Source of the DNA: Solea solea
Lineage: Eukaryota > Chordata > Actinopteri > Pleuronectiformes > Soleidae
NCBI RefSeq assembly: GCF_958295425.1
Contig: NC_081137.1
Coordinates: 5,660,238-5,724,237, forward strand
Length of the DNA stretch: 64,000 nt
Direction: 5' to 3'
The translations under genes and the position numbers were made by a program. How positions within the stretch are numbered: the first letter of the stretch is position 1; every line of letters begins with the position of its first letter. Below, piece after piece: positions 27,008 to 37,467 of this stretch. The notes beneath the pieces were generated by a model that was not told the origin of the DNA, ran no database searches, and saw nothing but the letters and a program-made list of their open reading frames with translations.

Positions 27008-27285
27008 TGTTGGGCTACACGGCTGGTGTAGTGGTTAGCACTCTTGCCTTTGAAACAAGAAGACCTGGGTTCGAGACCCAGTTGGAACGTGGATCTTGGT
27101 GCATGGAGTTTTTCATGTTCTCCCTGTGTGTGCGTGGCTTTTCTCCGGGTTCTCTGGCTTCCTCCCATAGTCCATCAATCATCTACCGCTTTGTCTTCCA
27201 CTGGAGGGTCGCGGGGGGTCCTGTGCCAAGCTCTGTACTGTTCGCCAGTCAATTCAAAACATGCAACACACTGATGAGGTAAATT
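27008..27285 (+). mobile_element. tRNA-derived SINE-like element, copy 1
   Basis: Head with GGTGTAGTGGTTAGCACTC (A-box type) and CTGGGTTCGAGACCCAG (B-box), then a body reading 'gcatggag ttt ttcatgttct ccctgtgtg' and 'ggctttctcccatagtcc'. It is the fish-wide 'gtggttagca...gggttcga' repeat type. Its mirror is at 28560-28860. Confidence 0.7.
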
Positions 27286-27309
27286 GCCACTTAAACATTG
27301 GCTTCATGT

Positions 27310-27371
27310 AAGATTCGAACCCCTGACCATAAGATCAGCAGTCCATGACTGAACAATGTGAGCTATTTGTC
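27310..27371 (-). repeat. tRNA-like module A, copy 1 (left arm)
   Basis: The minus strand reads AATAGCTCACATTGTTCAG and GGTCAGGGGTTCGAATCTT, A- and B-box-like at tRNA spacing. A second left-arm copy is at 27814-27877 and the right-arm copy at 28465-28530. Confidence 0.5.
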
Positions 27372-27479
27372 TTTGCATGATCCTTCATTCAATTTGGAAG
27401 TCTTTCAATAATAGATTACTCATGACTTTGCAGACCTCGGACTGATGAGATATTTAAGGATGTCTGCCCTACATCCTCA

Positions 27480-27785
27480 GCAACATGCTTGGTGTAGTTG
27501 TTATCGCTGTTGCCTTCGAAACAAGAAGACCTGGTGACAACTGGTTCGAGACCCAGTTGGATCAAGGATCTTTCTGCATGGAGTTTTTCATGTTCTCCCT
27601 GTGTGAGCGTGGCTTTTCTCGGGGTTCTCTGGCTTCCTCCCATAGTGCATCTATCATCTGCCGCTTTGTCTTCCACTGGAGGGTCGCGGGGGTGCTGTGC
27701 CAAGCTCAGCTGTCATAGGGTGATGGGTGAGGTTCACCCTGTACTGTTCGCCTGTCAATTCAAAACATGCATTACACTGATGAGG
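27480..27785 (+). mobile_element. tRNA-derived SINE-like element, copy 2 (left arm only)
   Basis: Second direct copy with a degraded head (GTGTAGTTGTTATCGCTG) and the same body. Together with the preceding tRNA-like module A it forms a tandem duplication of about 480 bases absent from the right arm. Confidence 0.7.
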
Positions 27786-27813
27786 TAAATTGCCACTTAA
27801 ACATTGACTTCAT

Positions 27814-27877
27814 GCAAGATTCGAACCCCTGACCATAAGATCGCCAGTCCATGTCTGAACCATGTGAGCTATTTGTC
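27814..27877 (-). repeat. tRNA-like module A, copy 2 (left arm only)
   Basis: Same module, in the extra segment that the right arm lacks. The B-box GGGGTTCGAATCTT is intact. Confidence 0.5.
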
Positions 27878-27984
27878 TTTGCATGCTTTTTCAATCAATT
27901 TGGAAGTTCTTCAATAATAGAACCCATGACTTCAAAAAAACCTCAGACTGATGAAATATTTAAGAACGTCTGTGCCCCAAGACG

Positions 27985-28090
27985 GACAACATGGTTGGTG
28001 TAGTGGTTAGTGTTCTTGACTTTGAAGTGAGAGGATCTGGGTTTGAGACCCACTTGGAGCAAGAGTATTTGTGCATGGAGTTTTAGAGAC
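27985..28090 (+). mobile_element. tRNA-derived SINE-like element, copy 3 (truncated)
   Basis: The head only, GGTGTAGTGGTTAGTGTTC...GGGTTTGAGACCC, truncated at the central spacer. Confidence 0.65.
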
Positions 28091-28185
28091 AAACAACCTT
28101 TCAACATATTCACTCTCAAACCTTTACAACTCTTTCAATAGCAGATTACCCATGACTTCACAGACCTCAGCTTCAGTTGGTCAAT

Positions 28186-28352
28186 TTAGAGTGACCAATT
28201 AACCTAATCCCCATATTGCATGTTCTTGGACTGTGGAAAGAAGCCGGAGAACCCGGAGAAAAGCCACGCACAAAGATTCTTGTTCCAAGTGGGGCTCAAA
28301 CTCAGATCCTCTGGCTTCAAAGTCAAGAACACTAACCACTAAACAATCCAAG
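28186..28352 (-). mobile_element. tRNA-derived SINE-like element, antisense, at palindrome centre
   Basis: The minus strand reads the same head as copy 3 (AGTGGTTAGTGTTCTTGAC), and the 'tttctccggg'/'acatgcaat' 3' body is partly retained (28186-28260). It starts the right arm. Confidence 0.6.
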
Positions 28353-28464
28353 ACGCCCTTCTTGCAGGACAGACGTTCTAATATATTTCATCAGTCTGTC
28401 GTTTTTATGAAGTCATGGGTTCTATTATTGAAAGACTTCCAAATTGAATGGAAACTCTAGCAAA

Positions 28465-28530
28465 GACAAATAGCTCACATGGTTCAGTCATGGACTGGCG
28501 ATCTTATGGTCAGGGGTACGAATCTTACAT
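28465..28530 (+). repeat. tRNA-like module A (right arm)
   Basis: Mirror copy on the plus strand. Its B-box has mutated to GGGGTACGAATC. Confidence 0.45.
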
Positions 28531-28559
28531 GAAGTCAATGTTTAAGTTGCAATTTACCT

Positions 28560-28860
28560 CATCAGTGTATTGCATGTTTTGAATTGACTGGCGAACAGTA
28601 CAGGGTGGACCCCGGCCATCACGCTATGACAGCTGAGCTTGGCACAGGACCCCCCGCGACCCTCCAGTGGAAGACAAAGCGGTAGATGATTGATGGACTG
28701 TGGGAGGAAGCCAGAGAACCCGGAGAAAAGCCACGCACACACGGGGAGAACATGAAAAACTCCATGCACCAAGATCCACGTTCCAACTGGGTCTCGAACC
28801 CAGGTCTTCTTGTTTCAAAGGCAAGAGTGCTAACCACTACACCAGCCGTGTAGCCCAACA
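28560..28860 (-). mobile_element. tRNA-derived SINE-like element, right-arm copy
   Basis: Reverse complement of the 27008-27285 element, with an intact head (28782-28850) and body. Confidence 0.7.
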
Positions 28861-28965
28861 TCCCGCACAGACATTCTTAAATACTTCATCAGTGTGACGT
28901 TTTTTTGGCGTTTTTGGGTCATCTGTTATTGAAAGACGTCAAACGTTACAGAGAATCTACACGAG

Positions 28966-29030
28966 GACAAATAGCTCACATGGTTTAGTCTGAGACTTGA
29001 GTTCCTGAGGTCAGAAGTTCAAATCTTAGA
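28966..29030 (+). repeat. tRNA-like module B (right arm)
   Basis: Plus-strand counterpart of 26840-26902, with the same A-box-like and B-box-like strings. Confidence 0.5.
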
Positions 29031-29101
29031 TGAAGCAACTTTTTAAGCACAATATTCAACACAGAGAGAGAATAGGTCTGAGAAAACCTGAGGGAGAATG
29101 T

Positions 29102-29163
29102 GGACAGTTAGCTCAGCTGGTTAGAGAGCTGCCTTTCAGTCCTGACGTTGACGGTTCAATTCC
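29102..29163 (+). repeat. tRNA-like module C (right arm)
   Basis: Plus-strand mirror copy: GTTAGCTCAGCTGGTTAGAG followed by ACGGTTCAATTCC. Both internal Pol III promoter boxes appear intact. Confidence 0.55.
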
Positions 29164-29243
29164 TTTATTCTTCAAGGTTTAAGATTCCACAGCCAAAGTG
29201 AAGAGTGAAAAACGCCCGGAGCTCCATCCCAAACCTCCAAAGG

Positions 29244-29322
29244 GTTCGTGGCGTGGTGGGTTGGTTCGCAACCGCGAGGAGGTTGTGCCAGTCCGGCTGT
29301 GGCTGGTTCAAATCCAGCATGC
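29244..29322 (+). repeat. tRNA-like module D (right arm)
   Basis: Mirror of the 26545-26625 module with the same B-box-like GGTTCAAATCC, followed by the GC-rich palindrome near 29335-29352. Confidence 0.45.
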
Positions 29323-29579
29323 TCCGAACACTTGGCCCCGGCGCCGGGGCCAAACTGGGGCCGGGGCTGGGCTGTGCTCCCCCGGCTCCCCACACTGATA
29401 ACAACAGGGGGTTATACCATTTCATTTCACATTTTTGGCCAACGAAATTCCCCCAAAAAGCCATAGAAACACAAAAAAATTTGACAGGGGTCCACTCTCT
29501 GGACTGTTGACCACACAGTCGGGGTACCGGTGTCCAGTAACTGATGCTTAAAAATGATCAGCACATCAATTAGACTTCT

Positions 29580-30226
29580 GTGTCATTAATGTGTGCACAT
29601 CAGTTTTACATTGTTAACAGGTGAAAACTATGGAGGAGTGCAAGTGGCAAAATTCAGTCAATAAATACACCATTAAATAATGACTCAAATGTGTCTCACA
29701 TTCATTCACATTGGAATTATATACATAAATGTCTTATTAAATGTGGCATTAATTCATTAAAAAAATTATTTGATGTAAAACAAACAAACACACATATAGA
29801 GTTAATTGACTATTTGATGAATGATTCCATGGTCCTGTGTTGCAGTGCATGATGAATTGATTTGATGTGTCAAAGTCACCCTTCAGCCTCAAATCAATTG
29901 ATGATGCACTGCAACACATGACCATGAAATCATTCATTAAATAGTCATTCAAGTAATTCTATATGTTTTTCTGTTTTTTTTTTTACATCAAATGAATTGT
30001 TTTTTTAATTAATGAATGTCACATTTAATAAGACATGTATGTATTTAATTTCAATATGAATGAATGGCACATTTAATAAGACATGTATGTATTTAATTTC
30101 ATTATGAATGAATGGCACATTTGAGTCATTATTTAATGGTGTATTTATTGATTGAATGTTGTCATTTTGTGTCCTCCATAGTTTTCACCTGTTAACAATG
30201 TAAAAATAACGTGCACACATTAAACA
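29580..30226. repeat. Nested palindrome in right arm (foldback MITE-like)
   Basis: Counterpart of the left-arm nested palindrome, centred near 29877, with the same termini. It also carries a direct duplication of about 47 bases (AATGGCACATTTAATAAGAC repeated at about 30062 and 30110) that the left copy lacks. Confidence 0.88.
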
Positions 30227-31218
30227 GAGGCTCTGTTGACAAGTGCTGTTAACATCGTCCGTGTGAGGTGATGAAATGACGGGTGAAAAAGTGATGGTTT
30301 GGTCCATAAAATGAGCTAAAATGTTGATGAGGGTTTTTCAAAGGTGGAAATGATGATGTTGTCAAATGTGTTGTTTTGTCCACAAAGCAAAAATGATTGT
30401 GTTTGAATGATTTCTTTGTTCTATGGAGCAAAGAAAGCAGAACAATGTATCCATTTAAGAAGCTTTAAAATCATAAAGCTTAATTTAAGTCTTTAAAAAA
30501 GAAGTTTGAGTTTCAGCCCTAGTTTGTTGAGAGCAAAAGATGTTGTTAGTTTACACCCGACATGAAAATGTGTGGGGATATGACGATATTATCGGTATGG
30601 GCAGATATTGGCTTTGAAAAGTTTTATGGGATGTGGGCAAAGACGGCGAGATGTGCCGATATGACTAATGACTACAATAGTAGACTGAAAAAGTTTCTAC
30701 CTCCTTGACTTGTATGCTCGCGCCCCCTACAGCTATTTTTTCTGCTTATTTATTTGCACAATAAAGATATTTCATATCCACATGTGCTGCGACATAAGTA
30801 TGAAACATAGTCTGTTATTTTGACTAGAGAAGAGACTTAATGACCTCTGCAGTTGTGCAAAAGGAAAGACATATATATTGGTATTGATATGGGCCCCAGC
30901 ACTGTGATATATGGGCATATTGGATATGGTCAAAAAGTCCAATCATCCCTAAAAATGCATATTTTCCGTGATGGGATTGTAATGGGATAGCACATGACCA
31001 CAGGTGTAAATGAGCCTCAAGGACAGGTTGTTATTAATTTTTTTTAGTGTATATTTTTTGAACTGATGTTACAAATAAACGTCAAACTTTTTTGTGGAAT
31101 AGCATTAAATAAACAAATAAACAAACAAACAAATAAATAAATAAATAAATGAACATTTCATGTGATTTCGCAAATATCTTGATTACTTGTATCATGGGGT
31201 CTCTGATGATTTTAAATG

Positions 31219-31252
<34 letters not shown>

Positions 31253-32889
31253 AAACAAGTAGGGATGCAACGATTACTAAATTAATTATCAAGTACTTTA
31301 ATAATCGATTGTTTTTTTCCTGGTTTCTTTGTTCTTTATAACAAAGAAATAATTAAAACTAAATCATTTTTGGTTTGTGTGTATTTACATATGGAGCAGT
31401 GACGTCACATTAGCAGCAGCAGGTGTAATCTGAACACCTGTGATCGGATCACTCAGGTGGGATGTTAACAGCAAGTGTGAACAGAGCGTCAACAGAACGT
31501 CTAAGAAATGTGTGGATCATTTTTAAGCAGCAGTTACTACACGTTTGTCCGCGCTGCTCCTCATCCTCCTCCAGGTCCTCCTCCAGGTCCTCCTCCAGAT
31601 CCTCCTGCTCCTGCCGGCTCATGGTCCTGGTCCAAACAAAGCTGTAGATCAGTTACAAAGACTTTAAAAATCCTAAAGACATTAAACATTTAAAAATCTC
31701 AATATTTAACAGAGGATTCTGGTGTATTTAGTGACAGTCAACTGTCAACTGATTAATGTCTGCAAACGTTTCAGTTACAGACAAAGTTTGCTGCCATTGT
31801 CAGTTGTGTGTCATGTGTCTTTTTACTCTTCACTGTAAAGTCATCGCTTGTTTTTTTTTTCTTATTGCCCTAAATTCTGATGATAATGTCCTCATTCAAC
31901 AATGCTTCAAAACACATGAACTGTGCCTTTAACTGCAGCTGTTGGGAGGTCTTCAGTCAGGGGACATGATGAGACAAAGTAGTATCCAGTTTAAAGTGTT
32001 AAAATGTGGTAATTGCAGTAAATGAGTGAAAAAATTAGAGTAAAATACATTAAAACCTTTTTCTTGTTTACTATATATTGGTCCATATCAACAGGGACAC
32101 TTTTATTTTGAAATTCTACTAAACCACTGCTCCTTAACAGTTTTTTTTTTAACTTAACCTGCCCCCTACTGGACAGACTAGATACTCATTGTTAACAGCT
32201 TCAATGGTATATTGACATTTATTGTTGAGGACATTCTTTGACATTTTGGACAGTTTTTTGATGACATATGTGGATAATTTATACTTTAACGTTTTTGATG
32301 ACATTCTATACTCGAAAAGTTCATATTATGACAGTTTTAACGACATACTATCGCATTGACCACACGTTCATGGTTAGACGGTGATCGCGTGTTTGCTGTG
32401 GAGCAGTGACGTCACATTGTCAGTCGCAGGTGTAATCTGAACGCCTGTGATCGGATCACTTAGGTCGGATGTTAACATCAAGTGTGAACAGAGCGTCAAC
32501 AGAACGTCTAAGAAATGTGTGGATCATTTTTAAACAGCACTTACCATACGTTAGTCCCCGCTGCTCCTGCTGGCTCCGCGTGTGTGGGAGGTCCGAGTGG
32601 CAAACAGGAAGTGGATGATTCCAATTAGATTTATCGAGAGGGGAGGGCGCGGACCGCACTAAGCAAGGAGGAGTCCACTTTTTGCAGTTGTGTTTAGTTT
32701 GCGTTTGTTATTTGTTGGTGTTTTCTTCCTATTTGTGGTGGTGATTTGCACTTCAGGGCCACTGTATAAATGTCTACGTGGAACACTCCATAACGAATAA
32801 ATCTATGTAATTCGAACTAGTAATAAATAAGTGGCAAAACCAACCGATCGTGAATACAGTAAGCTGAAAAGTATTATAACGTTTTAAAT

Positions 32890-33020
32890 TTGCTTAATAA
32901 GTTCCTGCTTAAAAACGTCGGGCTGGTTTTTACATTCTGCTCCAGAAGGCATTCTCGTGATCCTACTTTCTCCCAAAGTTTGGCCAGCCCTACATTTTTA
33001 AGCAGAAACTTATTAAGCAA
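32890..33020. mobile_element. 131-bp MITE with 37-bp terminal inverted repeats
   Basis: TTGCTTAATAAGTTCCTGCT... at the left end is matched by the reverse complement of ...AGCAGAAACTTATTAAGCAA at the right end; 34 of 37 terminal bases pair, ending GGGCTGG/CCAGCCC. Non-coding. It abuts the outer end of the giant palindrome. Confidence 0.8.
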
Positions 33021-35590
33021 TTGTTTTGTCACACATTGAACCTCTAAACTGCAGGGTATGAAATGTTTCCCTCAACTCTGGAAAACACATCTTTCCTGTC
33101 ACCAAAGTGCTTTGTGCACAGTGATGACAGAGGAGTCTTTGTTGCCTTGGAGTGTTATTTGATATTCCACATTCAGTCGTCTGCTTGATATTTTTCCCCC
33201 TTTGATGTGCAATAACCTGGTTTGTGTAGAATGCAACACATTTGTAACCACTTTCTCGCCAGACCAGGCGACGTGCAAACGTATTTGCGGCGGCGTAAAT
33301 GGTGCACCGCGCGTTATTCTCAGCAGCATTCGCTCCGCTTCCCCGCATGAATCCAAGCACATGTCGCATCCCCTCAGCTCCAATCAACACTGAAACAGTC
33401 GGGATCAACCGTGGCATTGATTTCATTCTCAACCCAGTCTTAATTTTTATAATCTGCAAACCACTTCCTTTAAACATTCTCTTCCAGCTGTTTTTCAAAC
33501 TGATTATTTTTGGCGGGTTTTGGCACCTAAAATGACTGGCTTTTTGTTTTTGGCATTTCACAGGAAATAGCAGACGGATCATCCATACTGGAAATATGCA
33601 TTATAGATGCAGCCTGGGTTATTGTATGCCTTCTCTGCATGAATCCAAACACATGTTGCTTTCTCTCAGCTCCAATCAAGACTAAAAATGCCAAAATCAA
33701 CCCTGGCATTGATTTGATTCGCAAGCAACTCCTCATTTTTATAATCTGCCAAATGTTTCATCCATTTCCTTTAAATGTTCCCTTCCAGCCACTTGTTTTA
33801 TGAGGTTTGTGCTGCACAGAATACGTTTGGGTTTTGGCACCTGAAAACGTCGCCATGGGCTTTTTGTTTTGTCATTTTACCGACCGAAGAACAATTTGAG
33901 AAAACTGTTTTTTTCTTCGTATTATTATTATATCCATAATTTAATGGATGTAGATTAAAATTCTCTTTTTTACAAGAGGTTTCCCGGCCAAGACAGGCGG
34001 CAGCACATTTAAACAGACAAAAACAAAACAAAGAGGTATGTTCTTCCATAAAAATCCAGAATGATAAAATGTACACCATAAAATACACAGCGATTTAAAA
34101 CACACACAAGCAGATTCACATGACTCCAAATCATTTCTGGTGTGATTTCAACTCTTTAAAGTATAAGATGAAGGCGCATTTTCAGTGCAGATCTTTTGGT
34201 ACGTTTAATTAAAAAAATATGCGAGTGTGGGTTAGAATTTCCACCACTTTTAGGAAATCATGTGGGACCATAATTTATGGAGGTAATTAGCCAGTGATTG
34301 GATCCAACTCTGCCTCATAAAATATCTGCAGACTGATCGTCCTGTACTGAAAATAAGCATAAGTTGCAGCCATGTATAAGTTGTTTTCCTCTGACAGAAA
34401 GAGTTAATGTTGTATCACAAAGTCTCAGAGCTGTGGCATTAAAGTTCCCCACAGGGACTATTTTTAGTCGACTTCTTCACAGTTTCCCAGGAGATGTCAA
34501 TTATCTAGAAAATCCCTTCAAAACAACCACATCACTGTAACTCTCCACGTCTGCTTGGAAGGACCGTCGCGATGAAATAAAGCAGGAATCGCCACTGAAC
34601 CTTTGCCTAATGCTGTTTACTTAACCGTGACATTGTCACTTAAACACATCCTGGGAACGTTGTCGGAACGAAACGGATTAAACCGGAACATTCCTGTGAT
34701 ACTATTTCAAAGCTGGACAAAAGGCCAGTCAGTAAGAAACAAAAAAACAGGCCTGTTACCTGCTGCAGGGTTATTTTCACACTACATGGGAGGTTTTGTC
34801 CTGCATTATAAATATTTAATATTATTATTTTAAAATTAATATTGTTAATATTTCATATTAGTGACCACAACATTCTGTCTAACTCAACAACCAAGTGGCA
34901 TAAGAATCTAAACCTTGAGATTTTGATGGCGTCACTGATGTCCACTCATATGTGCCATAATTCAATTCTATTCTCCTCTAAATGGGAACATAATTTACAA
35001 AATTGACATCATGTCTCATCAATGACGACCTTAATCAAGTAACTGTCACCATGAAGTTAAAAATCAAGTGAAAAGCAGGGGCAAATTTTCCCATTTCTTT
35101 GAGCAACAAGCTGAGTCGCCCCCTGGTGGCTATTCAACATATGATATTTTTACCTCCAAACTGAGAGACTAAAACATGCAGGTGGAGCTAGTGTGTACGG
35201 CCCATGTGGAATCAAAATGGAAGTGTGCGTGCATTTGTCCATGTAGGACACGGAATTTGGAATTTTTACGCCAAAATGACGTAAAATAGCGGGAGAAAAT
35301 TCATGCCTTGTAAATGTTGGAGCAAATTTTCAGGATTTCTTGAAGTCTTTTTAACTGATCAGTTTGACATCGATGCTGAGTTAATGGTCTAAATTCCTTC
35401 TTTCAGGGGTTCATTGATGGGACATGATGTCAATTTTGTAAAGCATGGTCGTATATATAGAGGAACTGCACCTTTAATTCAAAAGGACCTGAGCAGCACA
35501 CAGCAAACCAAACCAACAATCAAAGATGTGTCTACATTTCATTGGACAGCAGGTGCTCAGGGAGTGATTTTTCACATCACACTCCTGAGT
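33021..35590. other. Gene-free interval upstream of picalm
   Basis: Apart from the tandem duplication no gene or classified repeat is recognised. The sequence is AT-rich with scattered CpG-rich relics (33240-33340). Confidence 0.5.
33318..33880. repeat. Diverged tandem duplication (about 290-315 bp units)
   Basis: Unit 1 (about 33318-33560) and unit 2 (about 33612-33880) share GCATGAATCCAA(A/G)CACATG at 33345 and 33637, then CTCAGCTCCAATCAA, CATTGATTT, ATTTTTATAATCTGC, CTTCCAGC and GGTTTTGGCACCT in the same order. Offset grows from 292 to about 317 through indels. Minus-strand open frames here show the same repeated peptide pattern but no known domain. Confidence 0.75.
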
Positions 35591-35770
35591 GAGTGAGTGA
35601 GTGAGTGCTCCTCATGCAGGAGGAGGTGATGGGCCAGCTGATGCCTCCTTCTCTCCCCCCTCACTCCCTCCCTCCTTCCTTCCTTGCATGGGGGCAGCCT
35701 TCTGCTTTAAGATGCCCTCCCCGGCCCAGAGAGGAGGCCCAATCGTCCTCCTTTCTCAGTCACCTGATTC

Positions 35771-35806
<36 letters not shown>

Positions 35807-36572
35807 AGTTTGATACATTATATGAAAAAAGGAAAAGAACAGGAGGAATTGGCCTATCGGCAACCTGAGCACGGAAATATAGCCTTTTGTAGGAAGATAG
35901 AGAGAAATCAAAGCAGAGGAAAGAGAAGGAGAGAAGGAAAGGAGCGAGGTGACAGATCAAAGCGTCCGCTCTTTGCGCACATTCAGAGGAGAACCCGGGA
36001 CGAAGAAGAAGAAGAAGAAGAAGAAGAAGAAGAGAAAGGAGGACAATGTTGTTTTATATCGTCTTTTTAACGCCGCTTTTACAGGACGCCGCATAGATTC
36101 GCTGATAATCACCGGCAGAGTCGAATCTCTCGTCATCGCTGCTTCAGGGACACATTGTTACCGTTTTCTATCACGTCCACATTGTCTCTCTCCGTCTTTT
36201 GCTTTTGAATTATTATCACTCAGAATAATAAGACTGTGATCTCCTCGGACGCATTTCATATGCAGGTTGTTGTTTTTTTGCGCATTATGCCTTTGACTGA
36301 GTGTTAAACCCGCGGATGTGACGGAGTAATGTTGAATTTGGCCGCCGCATGAATTCTCCCACCGGATCCTCGTCAGTGAAAGCTGCTGTCCTCCTCCTCC
36401 TCCTGCTCAGACGGCCGATCCTCACAGAGGGCACTACCCTCCTCCTCCTCCTCCTCCCTGCCGCTAAAGACATTTTGATCGTCCTCCCCGGTTCCCCCCA
36501 CCACCCGGACTCGAACATCATCACTCCGCCTGCCTCATCCTGCTCATCCTCCTCCACCACCACCACCGGAAC
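35591..36572 (+). promoter_or_regulatory. picalm: Putative picalm promoter and 5' UTR
   Basis: CpG and GC content rise towards 36572, with a (GAGT)n tract (35587-35607), a (CA)n tract (35778-35806), a GAA run (36003-36032), and CTCCTC/ACC repeats just before the ATG. No TATA box stands out, as expected of a housekeeping CpG promoter. The transcription start cannot be placed from sequence alone. Confidence 0.5.
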
Positions 36573-36591
36573 ATGTCGGGACAGTCTTTGA
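36349..36591 (+). other. Upstream ORF overlapping the picalm start
   Basis: An 80-codon open frame starts at an ATG in GCCGCCGCATGA context, in a different frame, and ends 19 bases inside the picalm coding region. If the transcript starts upstream of 36349, ribosomes using this ATG would bypass the picalm start. The peptide is low-complexity (leucine runs from CTC repeats) and unlikely to be functional itself. Confidence 0.4.
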
Positions 36592-36871
36592 CGGACCGGA
36601 TCGCCGCCGCGCAGCACAGCATGACCGGGTCTGCCATCAGCAAAGCCGTGTGCAAGGCCACGACGCACGAAGTCAGCGGACCCAAGAAGAAGCACCTTGA
36701 CTGTAGGTTAAACATACCATCATACACTACTCCTCGTATATATACATACGTATGTATATATATATATGCATATATATATATATATATATATATACGCCAT
36801 ACTGTAGGTCAGTGCATGCATCTACAGATACAGCATCACAAAGGGTTTTTTTTTTTTTTTTTTTTTTTACT

Positions 36872-36908
<37 letters not shown>

Positions 36909-37228
36909 CTTATTCTGCTTCACCCTCCCCAGTTCATGTTTGCAGCCTCTTTCCATCAGGCACCGTCACATTCCCTTGGATTCAAATGGAATTTACGCAG
37001 CGCGAGCTTGTGTACTACGAATGTGAGCAAGTCACACGTTGTATAATGTAATGTCATGTAATGTAATGTAATGTGGGGGGGGGGGGGGGAAAGGATGGCG
37101 GGCGCAGGGGCGAACAGCCAGACACTATATGTGCATGTCATTCAGGGGAAATAGGCCACTCTGGTCCAGGCTAATCATATTGCAACCAGCCGCTTTACAG
37201 GGTAGGCCTATCCATTATTAACGCCACT

Positions 37229-37259
<31 letters not shown>

Positions 37260-37433
37260 CTATTATCCTCTGGAGACACTTCACACAGATTGTGTAGCGT
37301 TTTGTGCGGCATCACTATCATTTTCCGCTCATTTACAGAATCTCACATTCAAGTTCACTGTCATGTCCTCTGCTGCATTATTGTCATTAATGAATGTGTC
37401 AGTGGCTGAAGGCTGCAGGGGGAGTCAGTCAGT

Positions 37434-37467
<34 letters not shown>

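Larger units (their letters stand above)
23012..32885. repeat. Giant imperfect palindrome (inverted repeat, about 9.9 kb)
   Basis: The left arm (about 23012-28090) is the reverse complement of the right arm (about 28200-32885). Anchor pairs: 23030-23110 with 32790-32870; 23165-23300 with 32565-32700; 24000-24060 with 31810-31870; 24960-25660 with 30240-30975; 26340-26700 with 29165-29530; 26960-27285 with 28555-28905. The arms differ by scattered substitutions and by indels: the 12-base VNTR and TA tract are longer on the left, a 47-base duplication occurs only on the right (about 30050-30125), and one extra SINE-like module of about 480 bases occurs only on the left. So it is not a trivial mirror artefact. 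The centre is an asymmetric spacer of about 110 bases. No long open frame or transposase is visible. Confidence 0.93.

Noticed and set aside
27007..27788. Open frames reading 'MLGYTAGVVVSTLAFETRRPGFETQ'
   Set aside because: This is the translation of a tRNA-derived SINE head and body, repeated in several copies; not a gene.
29102..29163. Functional tRNA gene
   Set aside because: A- and B-boxes are good, but no acceptor stem pairs and the anticodon stem does not close. It recurs inverted in the other arm, so a tRNA-derived element is more likely.
33013..33582. 189-codon minus-strand open frame
   Set aside because: It overlaps the tandem duplication; the repeated peptide in the second unit is broken and no known domain is recognisable.
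36702..37046. Read-through frame from picalm exon 1 into TA/CA repeats
   Set aside because: The GTAGGT donor at 36703 joined to 47654 restores the conserved HLDYLI sequence; the read-through encodes only microsatellite peptide.
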